A stretch of 64,000 bases of DNA from Chryseobacterium sp. FH1 (GTDB taxonomy: Bacteria; Bacteroidota; Bacteroidia; Flavobacteriales; Weeksellaceae). The notes below the pieces were generated by a model. That model was not told the DNA's origin. It worked only from the letters and a program-made list of their open reading frames with translations, and made no database searches. Of the stretch, positions 16,076 through 23,706 are shown one piece after another. The position numbers were made by a program, and so were the translations under genes. The stretch covers positions 992,001 through 1,056,000 of the forward strand of contig NZ_JPLZ01000006.1 in assembly GCF_000735135.1 (NCBI RefSeq), in the 5' to 3' direction. The first letter of the stretch is position 1; each line of letters starts with the position of its first letter.

Positions 16076-16630
16076 TTACGAAGGATTTTCGGCCGTCGCC
16101 TCTTGTGGAAGGGAAACATCATCTGGCGCAGATTCCAAAGCTTTGTCCAAAGTGAAAAGAGATTCGTCTGAAGCGCTGTCTCCACCAGCGATTTTCAATT
16201 TATCAATCAACTCAAGAGCTAATTTTTCTTCTTCGATTTGTTCTTTCACAAACCATTGCATAAAGTTCCACGTTGCCCAATCTTTCTCTTCAAATGAAAG
16301 ATTAACAATCTCATAGATGGCAGTCGTATTATCAACTTCGTGTTCAAAAACTTTATTAAATGCATCTGTCAAACTCTGTGGGTTCTCTGGTGGCGCAGGA
16401 ATTGCTTCAACTTTTGCTTCGCCACCTCTGTCAAGAATGTAGCGCATAAACTTGATCATATGATTTCTCTCTTCCTGTGAGTGTCGGTAAAGGAAATTGG
16501 CAATTCCGCCGTAACCTTTGACGTCTGCCCAACAGCCATAAGAAAGGAATATTTGTGAAGCATGTGCTTCTTTTGTCATTTGTTTTATCAGTGCCTCTTG
16601 CATTTGAGGCGATAATCTGTTGGTATTCAT
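16076..16630 (-). CDS. ftnA: Ferritin
   Basis: The 184-residue four-helix protein has the ferroxidase residues in EAHASQIFLSYGCWAD (first helix), HSQEERNHMIKFMRYI (EExxH, second helix) and EQIEEEKLALELIDKL (fourth helix). It stores iron as ferric mineral in a 24-mer in the cytoplasm. The C-terminal tail (about residues 150-184) is longer than in E. coli FtnA and acidic/Ser-rich. It is divergent from the SusC gene across a 295-bp gap in which I see no Fur-like palindrome that I would trust. Confidence 0.95.
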   Translation of the reverse strand: MNTNRLSPQMQEALIKQMTKEAHASQIFLSYGCWADVKGYGGIANFLYRHSQEERNHMIKFMRYILDRGGEAKVEAIPAPPENPQSLTDAFNKVFEHEVDNTTAIYEIVNLSFEEKDWATWNFMQWFVKEQIEEEKLALELIDKLKIAGGDSASDESLFTLDKALESAPDDVSLPQEATAENPS

Positions 16631-16890
16631 AATGTTATATGTGATTAGGTTTGTTTGATATTAATTTTACAGCCTTACCATAAAAAAAGACTGAAAAAGG
16701 ACTTCTATTATTAACTCATTTTGAGTAATTAAAAGAGCAATTCAGTGAAAATAGACAAATACCAAGCCAAAACAGTGATTTTTTCGGCGGTGAATTTTGG
16801 TCAAAGATGATTGTTTTTTGGGTTAATGAATTGATTATTAATTAATTATGAATTTTTTAGCATTAATTAACGTTCTGTTAAAAATTTATT

Positions 16891-16898
16891 TATATTCG
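16891..16898 (+). promoter_or_regulatory. Candidate -7 box of the susCD promoter
   Basis: TATATTCG differs from TAnnTTTG at one position and lies 28 bp before the SusC start. The rest of the 295-bp divergent gap (16631-16925) shows only AT-rich DNA with no other feature I can name. Confidence 0.4.
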
Positions 16899-16925
16899 AA
16901 TTAGAAAATAATACTTAAGATTATT

Positions 16926-19748
16926 ATGAAAAAAAATTATGTGAAATTACCATTGCTCATTGCCGCGATCTATTTTGGAGGCAACTTGCATGCACAATCC
17001 ACACAAGACACAACTGCACAAGAAAATAAAATCGAGGAGGTAGTTGTCATCGGGTATGGATCACAAAAGAAAGAGAATGTAACAGGAAGTATCGGGATTG
17101 TAACTGCAAAAGATCTTGCGGATAAACCCAATGCCAACCCTTTAAACTCTGTTCAAGGTAAATTAGCTGGGGTGAATGTTGTTACATCAGGAACGCCAGG
17201 TGGATCTCCTAGAGTTGATATCAGGGGAGTTGGATCTCTCTCTGGAAATACAGTTTTCATCGTAGATGGAATGTTGACTGAGGATATTTCTTTCCTTAAT
17301 CCTCAAGATATCGAGTCGATGAGTGTTTTGAAGGATCCTTCCAGTTTAGCTATTTTTGGAGCTAAAGCTGCGAATGGAGCAGTTATCATCAAAACTAAAA
17401 CTGGAAAAGGGAAACCTGTTTTCAATCTTAACTCTTATTTAGGATTTAAAACTGTGACCAATGTTCCTAAAATGGTGAACTCTGATCAATACATTGAGTT
17501 ATACAATGAGAAATTGCTTAATGATAATAATGGATCTTCAGAAGGTTCAATCAGCAGAGCGGATTTTCCTGCGAACACAGATTGGTTCAAAGAGATTTTC
17601 CGTACAAGCATTATCAACTCAAATGACTTTTCTGCATCAGGAAGTTTGGGGAAACTTAATTATTATGGTAGTGTAGGTTATCTTCAAGATGAAGGAAATC
17701 TAGCTGCAGGACAAGGTATCAATTCTGGAAGTGGTTTTAATAGATTTAATACCAAATTGAATCTTAGTTATAAAATTACTGATAACATTACCTTGGGTAA
17801 TAATTTCTCTTATTCCAAAACACGTACAGATGTTTCACAAAACCCTCTGTTGAATGCGCGTAATGCACCACCATTGTTCTCTGCTATGAATCCTACAACA
17901 GGAAGTTATCAGTTTTTCAATGGTTATTCCATTGCAAATCCAAGAGCGCAGTTGGATCTTTACAGATCTCAAGTAAGGCAAGATAGATTATTAAACAATG
18001 TTTTCGCTGAGATTAAATTTTTGAAAGATTTTACTTTTAGAAGTAGTTACACAAGTGATAGCTATAATCCAAGTCAATACGAATATACGCCAGCAATTAC
18101 GTATACACCAAATGCGACTTTATCAAATTTAATTACCAGAAATGTCAGAAATCGAAATTATGTTTGGGATAATACGATCAACTGGAAAAAGGAATTGGGT
18201 AACCATAATTTGGAGTTGTTAGCTGGCTTTACTAGAATCAGAGACTCAAGATCAGAGGATGTTTGGATTGCTAAAAACGTAAATTATGATGGGACTAATG
18301 GTTCTCTAAATATTTTCAACGGTACAGATATTTTTAATTATCAAGATACAGCACCAGCAGTTACAGATGGTAGACCAGCGGCGACTCAGGATCAGCAAAG
18401 AATAGAATCATTTTTTGGAAGAATCAATTATGATTACCAAGGTAAATACTTATTAAACGCTTCTGTACGTAGAGATGCATCTTCACAGATTTCTACAGAT
18501 AGATACAAGACTTTCCCAGCGGTAAGTATTGGTTGGGTAGTTTCCAAAGAAGGCTTTATGAGCGAACAAAATGTTTTCAATTTATTGAAGTTTCGAGCAA
18601 GTTGGGGTAAACTAGGTAATCCAAGAGTTGTAAGAGATTTTACTCAAAATGTCTCAATTATTGGAGGTGGTGCATATTATGGTAATAGCGGTTATCCTGC
18701 AGCCACTCTTGATAGAGTTATTGACCCGAGCATTGGGTGGGAAACAACTACAGGAACAGATGTAGGTGTAGAAATGGCTTTCCTTAATAACAAGTTGAAA
18801 TTAGAAGCCACTTACTATGACAAAGAATCTAAAGATGTAGTACATGGGATTTTCCAAGGAACAATTTCTGGAGCAAGTAATCCTTATAATTTTATTACAA
18901 ACGCATACTCATTCAGAAATAAAGGTTTTGAAGTTTCAGCGAACTATGCGGCAGACTTAAGTGAAGGAGTTAAATTAGGGGTTTATGGAAACTTCACGAC
19001 TCTTAATAACAAAATTACAGATGTTTTTGGCGGATCATTCCTAGAAACTGGAGCTAGTTTATTTGGTAATTCTATTGTAAGATTACAAACAGGTCAAGCA
19101 GTAGGATCTTATTACGGATATCAAGTTGTTGGTGTTTTTCAAACTGATGAAGAGGCAGCAGCATCTGGACAAACTGGTGCAAAAGCAGGATGGTTCAAAT
19201 TTGCTGATAACGATGGGAATGGTGTAGTCGATACCAGAGATAAAACTTTCTTAGGAAGTCCGATTCCAAAAGGAACTTACGGATTTGGAATCAACATGAA
19301 TATTCATTCGATTGATATAGGTGTAGATTTCCAAGGTGTATTTGGTAACAAGATTTACAACTTCAATAGAGAACAACGTTTCGGTAACGAGAATTGGGAT
19401 CTTGATATGTACAACAACAGATGGAGAGGTGCTGGTACATCCAATACCAATTCTATGATTACTTCTAATCAATCTGTGATTTTGCCTAATAGTTATTTTG
19501 TAGAAGATGGGAGCTATATAAGAATTAGAAATATACAAGTAGGTTACAGTTTGCCAAACAATATTGCAGAATCCCTGTCAGTTAGAAAATTGAGAATTTA
19601 TGTAAGTGCTCAAAATCCTTGGACAAGTTTCAAATACAACGGATTCTCTCCAGAAATACTTAATTCAGATAGAGTACAAATGGGTATTGATCAAAATATC
19701 TACCCAATCTCTGCTATCTATTCAATGGGTATGAACTTAACATTTTAA
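16926..19748 (+). CDS. SusC/RagA family TonB-dependent outer membrane transporter
   Basis: Signal peptide (about residues 1-24, ending LHAQ) is followed directly by the TonB box region IEEVVVIGYG (37-45) and the plug (PNANPLNSVQGKLAGVNV, VDIRGVGSLSGNTVFIVDG). A 22-strand barrel fills the rest, ending in the C-terminal phenylalanine (MNLTF). The carboxypeptidase-D-like N-terminal extension of many SusC proteins is absent, hence only 940 residues. It imports oligosaccharides together with the SusD lipoprotein 11 bp downstream. The glycanases behind it indicate a beta-glucan ligand. Confidence 0.95.
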   Translation: MKKNYVKLPLLIAAIYFGGNLHAQSTQDTTAQENKIEEVVVIGYGSQKKENVTGSIGIVTAKDLADKPNANPLNSVQGKLAGVNVVTSGTPGGSPRVDIRGVGSLSGNTVFIVDGMLTEDISFLNPQDIESMSVLKDPSSLAIFGAKAANGAVIIKTKTGKGKPVFNLNSYLGFKTVTNVPKMVNSDQYIELYNEKLLNDNNGSSEGSISRADFPANTDWFKEIFRTSIINSNDFSASGSLGKLNYYGSVGYLQDEGNLAAGQGINSGSGFNRFNTKLNLSYKITDNITLGNNFSYSKTRTDVSQNPLLNARNAPPLFSAMNPTTGSYQFFNGYSIANPRAQLDLYRSQVRQDRLLNNVFAEIKFLKDFTFRSSYTSDSYNPSQYEYTPAITYTPNATLSNLITRNVRNRNYVWDNTINWKKELGNHNLELLAGFTRIRDSRSEDVWIAKNVNYDGTNGSLNIFNGTDIFNYQDTAPAVTDGRPAATQDQQRIESFFGRINYDYQGKYLLNASVRRDASSQISTDRYKTFPAVSIGWVVSKEGFMSEQNVFNLLKFRASWGKLGNPRVVRDFTQNVSIIGGGAYYGNSGYPAATLDRVIDPSIGWETTTGTDVGVEMAFLNNKLKLEATYYDKESKDVVHGIFQGTISGASNPYNFITNAYSFRNKGFEVSANYAADLSEGVKLGVYGNFTTLNNKITDVFGGSFLETGASLFGNSIVRLQTGQAVGSYYGYQVVGVFQTDEEAAASGQTGAKAGWFKFADNDGNGVVDTRDKTFLGSPIPKGTYGFGINMNIHSIDIGVDFQGVFGNKIYNFNREQRFGNENWDLDMYNNRWRGAGTSNTNSMITSNQSVILPNSYFVEDGSYIRIRNIQVGYSLPNNIAESLSVRKLRIYVSAQNPWTSFKYNGFSPEILNSDRVQMGIDQNIYPISAIYSMGMNLTF

Positions 19749-19759
19749 TTAGAAAAATC

Positions 19760-21190
19760 ATGAAAAAAATATTTTTAACACTTTCAATATTCTCGTTGAT
19801 AGCAAGTTGTAGCGATGATTTTGTAGATATCAAACAAGAAGGAGTTACTGTAGGTACGGATTTCTTTAAGACTGAAGATGATGCTATGAGAGCTACAAAT
19901 GCAATTTATAGTTTTCTTCGAAGCTGGGAAAACTCTGGATTTCCTGCACAATTTGTATTTGGAGTAACTGGTGATGATGTAGAAAAAGGTTCTAATCCTG
20001 GTGACGCATCATTTATTAATGCCTACGATAATTTTTCATTTACAATCAGTGATGATGGGGTCAATGGCTACTGGACCGGACAATGGCAAGCTGTTCAAAG
20101 AACAAATCAAGTCATTACAAATGTTCCGAATATAGATATGGATGCTAATCTGAAAAACAGATTAATTGCAGAAGCTAAAATGCTAAGAGCCTATTTCTAT
20201 TTTAACTTAGTACGAATCTATGGTGGTGTACCAATTTTTGATGGTCTGAAATCACAAACAGATTACTTAAATACTCCAAGAAATACTGCCGCAGAAGTTT
20301 ATGCTTTTATTGTTAAGGATTTAACAGAGGCTTCAGAAGTTTTACCTCAGTCTTATGGTGCCGCAGATGTAGGAAGAGTTACAAAAGGTGGTGCATTAGG
20401 TCTACTTTCCAAAGTTTATCTATACATGAAGGATTATCAGAAAGCTTACGATACATCTAACTTGGTAATTGGAATGGGCTATGCATTGGAGCCAGATTTC
20501 AATAAGTTGTTCAGACCAGCTGGAGAATTTGGTTCAGAATCTGTATTTGAGGTTAATTGCGGTTGCTCACCAGAATTCGGCGGAAGTCAATACGCTGAAG
20601 TTCAAGGTGTAAGAAATCAATTTGGTTGGGGCTTTTTTACGCCTACCCAAGCTTTGGAAGACGCTTTCGAGCCAGGTGATGTTAGAAAAGAATTTACAAT
20701 TTTGAGAGAAGGTGAAACGACACTTGAGGGTGATTTGATCAAAAAAGGTGATCCACAAGCTGGAAATACATGGAATCAAAAAGTTTATGTACCGACGTCA
20801 TTAAACAATAATGCATGTGGTTATGGCTCTATTCAAAATATCAGAATTTTGAGATTTGCAGATATTCTTTTGATCAATGCGGAAGCTGCAAATGAACTTG
20901 GTAATACAGGAGTTGCAATCACCAATATTAATAAAGTAAGAGAAAGAGCTAAGTTGGGAATAACTCCAGCCTCTACACAAACTGCATTAAGATTAGCAAT
21001 ATGGCAAGAAAGAAGAGTTGAGCTTGCTATGGAAATGGATAGATTTCCAGATCTCGTAAGAACAGGCCAAGCGGCTCAGTATTTAGGTCCATTAGGATTT
21101 GAAACTGGTAAAAATGAACTCTTTCCTATTCCATTAAGAGCAATTACCGATGGTAAAGGTATTCTTACACAAAACCCAGGTTATAACTAA
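19760..21190 (+). CDS. SusD/RagB family surface glycan-binding lipoprotein
   Basis: The 476-residue protein has a lipoprotein signal with lipobox LIASC (Cys17). The residues after the Cys are SDDF, an acidic lipoprotein export signal like those that direct surface exposure in Bacteroidota. SusD TPR and RagB features are visible: RLIAEAKMLRAYFYFNLVRIYG in two parts, ADILLINAEAANELG and the C-terminal ELFPIPLRA...NPGYN. It caps the SusC barrel and binds oligosaccharide at the cell surface. It follows susC by 11 bp and is ended by a strong terminator. Confidence 0.95.
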   Translation: MKKIFLTLSIFSLIASCSDDFVDIKQEGVTVGTDFFKTEDDAMRATNAIYSFLRSWENSGFPAQFVFGVTGDDVEKGSNPGDASFINAYDNFSFTISDDGVNGYWTGQWQAVQRTNQVITNVPNIDMDANLKNRLIAEAKMLRAYFYFNLVRIYGGVPIFDGLKSQTDYLNTPRNTAAEVYAFIVKDLTEASEVLPQSYGAADVGRVTKGGALGLLSKVYLYMKDYQKAYDTSNLVIGMGYALEPDFNKLFRPAGEFGSESVFEVNCGCSPEFGGSQYAEVQGVRNQFGWGFFTPTQALEDAFEPGDVRKEFTILREGETTLEGDLIKKGDPQAGNTWNQKVYVPTSLNNNACGYGSIQNIRILRFADILLINAEAANELGNTGVAITNINKVRERAKLGITPASTQTALRLAIWQERRVELAMEMDRFPDLVRTGQAAQYLGPLGFETGKNELFPIPLRAITDGKGILTQNPGYN

Positions 21191-21217
21191 TAGCCTAGAA
21201 TTTAATACCAATATTTT

Positions 21218-21248
21218 AAGAGGAGGATTTTGTCCTCCTCTTTTTTAT
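21218..21248 (+). terminator. Terminator after susCD
   Basis: AAGAGGAGGA (21218-21227) pairs with TCCTCCTCTT (21233-21242) followed by a T run. It likely keeps susCD transcript levels above those of the downstream enzymes or separates the units. Confidence 0.88.
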
Positions 21249-21270
21249 TAATATAAAATGACGTAGAATT

Positions 21271-22659
21271 ATGAAAAGTATGTTATCACTCGCAGTTGTT
21301 TCACTCACGGTCTTACTATCGTGCAAAAATACCCAACTCGCAAACACCAATTCAGACTCCAAACCAAGTGCAAAAAACTTGACAGAAAATCAATTGATGG
21401 ACAAAGTTCAAAGCGATGCCCTCAAGTATTTCTGGGATTTTGCAGAACCAAATTCTCTCTTGGGAAGAGAACGATACCACGAGGACAATATCTATCCGGA
21501 CAATGACAAACACGTGGTGACAACCGGAGGTTCAGGTTTCGGATTGATGACACTTTTGGTGGGAGTCGATAGAAAATTCATTCCAAGAAAAGAAGCTGTA
21601 AAAAGATTGACCCACATCGCAGATTTTCTAGATAAAGCAGAACGTTTCCACGGCGCTTGGCCACATTGGATCAATGGCGAGACCGGAAAAGTAACACCGT
21701 TTGGAAAGAAAGATAATGGCGGAGATTTGGTAGAAACCGCATTCTTGGTTCAAGGGATTATTTGCGTCCGGGAATATTTCAAAGACGGTAACGAAGAAGA
21801 AAAAGCACTCGCTGCAAAGATGGACAAACTCTGGAAAGGCGTAGAGTGGAACTGGTACACAAAAGGTGGCGAGAAAGTCCTCTACTGGCATTGGTCGCCA
21901 AGTTACGGCTGGGAAATGAACTTCCCACTTGAAGGTTACAACGAATGTCTCATCACTTACGTTCTAGCCGCTGCATCGCCAGACTATTCCATTGATTCCG
22001 AAACCTACAACAAAGGTTGGACGCGCAACGGAACCTATACAACAGACAGAACAAAATACGATTTACCACTTTACGTCAAACACAATTACGCAGAAGAATT
22101 CGGAGGTCCGTTATTTTGGTCACAATATTCGTATTTAGGTTTGGATCCAAGAGGATTGTCGGATCAATATGTAAATAGCTATTGGGATTTAAACAGAAAT
22201 CACGTCTTGATAGACTACAAATATTGCGTAGAAAATCCACTCAATTTTAAAGGTTATTCCGAGAAATATTGGGGATTGACGGCAGGTTATACCAGAAACA
22301 AAGACGGTTCTGTAGGCTACGCCGCGCACCAACCGATGAAGGAGGATTTTGGTGTCATCACGCCAACTGCCGCGCTCAGTTCAATGCCTTATACGCCAAA
22401 AGAATCTATGGAAATGTTGAGGTTTTTGTACGAAGAAAAACCGAAGTTTATCGGAAAAGCTGGACCTTATGACGCAACTTCCATCCATTTTGATGACTGG
22501 ACGACGCCTCGTTATCTCGCTATCGATCAGGGAACTATCGCGCCAATGATCGAGAATCACCGCACAGGATTACTGTGGAATCTCTTTATGAATGCGCCTG
22601 AAATCCGAAACGGACTCAAAAAAATCGGTTTTAAGTCCGCAGAACATAAGATTGACTAA
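21271..22659 (+). CDS. Glucoamylase-fold family lipoprotein (GH144-type, probable endo-beta-1,2-glucanase)
   Basis: A lipoprotein signal ends at Cys18 (VLLSC). The 462-residue protein then has the (alpha/alpha)6 'glycoamylase' domain: LKYFWDFAEPNSLLGRER, VVTTGGSGFGLMTLLVGV, HGAWPHWINGETGK and the C-terminal GPYDATSIHFDDW, TGLLWNLFMN. In Bacteroidota this family (GH144) includes endo-beta-1,2-glucanases such as the Chitinophaga pinensis enzyme. No acidic residues follow the Cys, so it may stay on the periplasmic side. Position between SusCD and a GH3 beta-glucosidase supports beta-glucan breakdown; beta-1,2 linkage is inferred from the family. Confidence 0.85.
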   Translation: MKSMLSLAVVSLTVLLSCKNTQLANTNSDSKPSAKNLTENQLMDKVQSDALKYFWDFAEPNSLLGRERYHEDNIYPDNDKHVVTTGGSGFGLMTLLVGVDRKFIPRKEAVKRLTHIADFLDKAERFHGAWPHWINGETGKVTPFGKKDNGGDLVETAFLVQGIICVREYFKDGNEEEKALAAKMDKLWKGVEWNWYTKGGEKVLYWHWSPSYGWEMNFPLEGYNECLITYVLAAASPDYSIDSETYNKGWTRNGTYTTDRTKYDLPLYVKHNYAEEFGGPLFWSQYSYLGLDPRGLSDQYVNSYWDLNRNHVLIDYKYCVENPLNFKGYSEKYWGLTAGYTRNKDGSVGYAAHQPMKEDFGVITPTAALSSMPYTPKESMEMLRFLYEEKPKFIGKAGPYDATSIHFDDWTTPRYLAIDQGTIAPMIENHRTGLLWNLFMNAPEIRNGLKKIGFKSAEHKID

Positions 22660-22722
22660 TCAAAAAGTACTATCTTTAAACACGAAAATTTAATGTATCT
22701 TTTTGAGACATTAATTAGCTGT

Positions 22723-22830
22723 TAGGAGCTTGATCCCGCTGTCCGCTATATCTTTTTTGTTTACGACGTTTTGTCATTTGATTGAAAATATGGACAAAAC
22801 AAAAAAGGATGCCGCTACCATCGGGGCTAT
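22723..22830 (+). repeat. CCGCTATATC...ATCGGGGCTAT element, copy A
   Basis: The element runs from TAGGAGC through CCCGCTGTCCGCTATATC, an internal hairpin (GTTTTGTC 22768-22775 with GACAAAAC 22793-22800) and AAAAAAGGATGCCGCTACC to ATCGGGGCTAT. A second copy is at 61128-61267. It occupies the 240-bp space ahead of the hydrolase gene. Confidence 0.75.
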
Positions 22831-22899
22831 GGGATTTGCAAATCAAATTAAACATTTGTCAACGCTCCACGATCAACGCAATTTCGAAAAACGAACAAA

Positions 22900-23610
22900 A
22901 TGAATTTAAAACAAAAATTTCTCCCGTTTTTATTCTTAGGAATCACATCTTTGGCAACCGCTCAGGAAATCAAATCCGAGTTCAACAAAGAAGTCAAGGT
23001 CCAGAAAAAAATGTCCTACATTTTGGATATGCCTCAAAACGCAAAATCCAAAATCCCTTTGATTGTTTTCCTCCACGGTTCTGGCGAGAGAGGCAACGAT
23101 TTGGACATTGTGAAAAATCACAGCCCGTTCACCTACAAGAATTTAATCAAAGAACCCGTTGCGATTTTAGCACCACAATGTCCGGAAAATACATGGTGGG
23201 ACACAGAAGCAGTATATTTCCTCATCAAAGAAATCTCCGAAAAGTATAAGATTGACAAGGACAGGATCTACCTCACCGGATTATCGATGGGCGGTTGGGG
23301 AACTTTGAAATTGGCAGGCGAGCATCCCGAAATGTTTGCTGCAGTTTCAGCCGTTTGTGCGCCAACAGATCGCGTGATGTGGGCCAATATTCACAATTAC
23401 AAAGACCTCAATATCAAATTATTCCACGGTGGGATGGACGATATCGTACTTCCGGAAAATGCTTTTAACTTTTACCAAAAATTACATCCCGTAAATCCAA
23501 AAGCAGAACTCACGATTTTCCCAAATGACAATCACAATTCTTGGGATTCAACCTATTCGGATCCGAAGTTATATGAATGGATGTTATCTTTGAAGAAAAG
23601 TAAAAATTAG
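22900..23610 (+). CDS. Secreted alpha/beta hydrolase (dienelactone hydrolase/esterase type)
   Basis: A signal peptide (MNLKQKFLPFLFLGITSLAT, cleavage near AQ) precedes a 215-residue alpha/beta hydrolase. The oxyanion region is IVFLHGSGERG. The nucleophile is Ser129 in GLSMGGWG, with Asp180 in HGGMDD and His212 in NDNHNSWDS completing a triad. Relatives are often annotated as poly-hydroxybutyrate depolymerase-like or phospholipase/carboxylesterase and occur in glycan loci as de-acylating esterases. Given its neighbours, removal of acyl substituents from the glucan is a reasonable guess, not shown by sequence. Confidence 0.85.
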   Translation: MNLKQKFLPFLFLGITSLATAQEIKSEFNKEVKVQKKMSYILDMPQNAKSKIPLIVFLHGSGERGNDLDIVKNHSPFTYKNLIKEPVAILAPQCPENTWWDTEAVYFLIKEISEKYKIDKDRIYLTGLSMGGWGTLKLAGEHPEMFAAVSAVCAPTDRVMWANIHNYKDLNIKLFHGGMDDIVLPENAFNFYQKLHPVNPKAELTIFPNDNHNSWDSTYSDPKLYEWMLSLKKSKN

Positions 23611-23706
23611 AAAATTAAAAATATATAAATGAGATCACTATTTAAATATGATCTTTAAAATAGATCAAATCAAGCGATCGCATAGGACTTAAAAATAAAT
23701 TTAAAT

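Noticed and set aside
22782-23249. 155-codon plus-strand frame overlapping the alpha/beta hydrolase gene
   Set aside because: Its first part is the CCGCTATATC repeat and the rest is another frame of the hydrolase, which has a signal peptide and catalytic triad.
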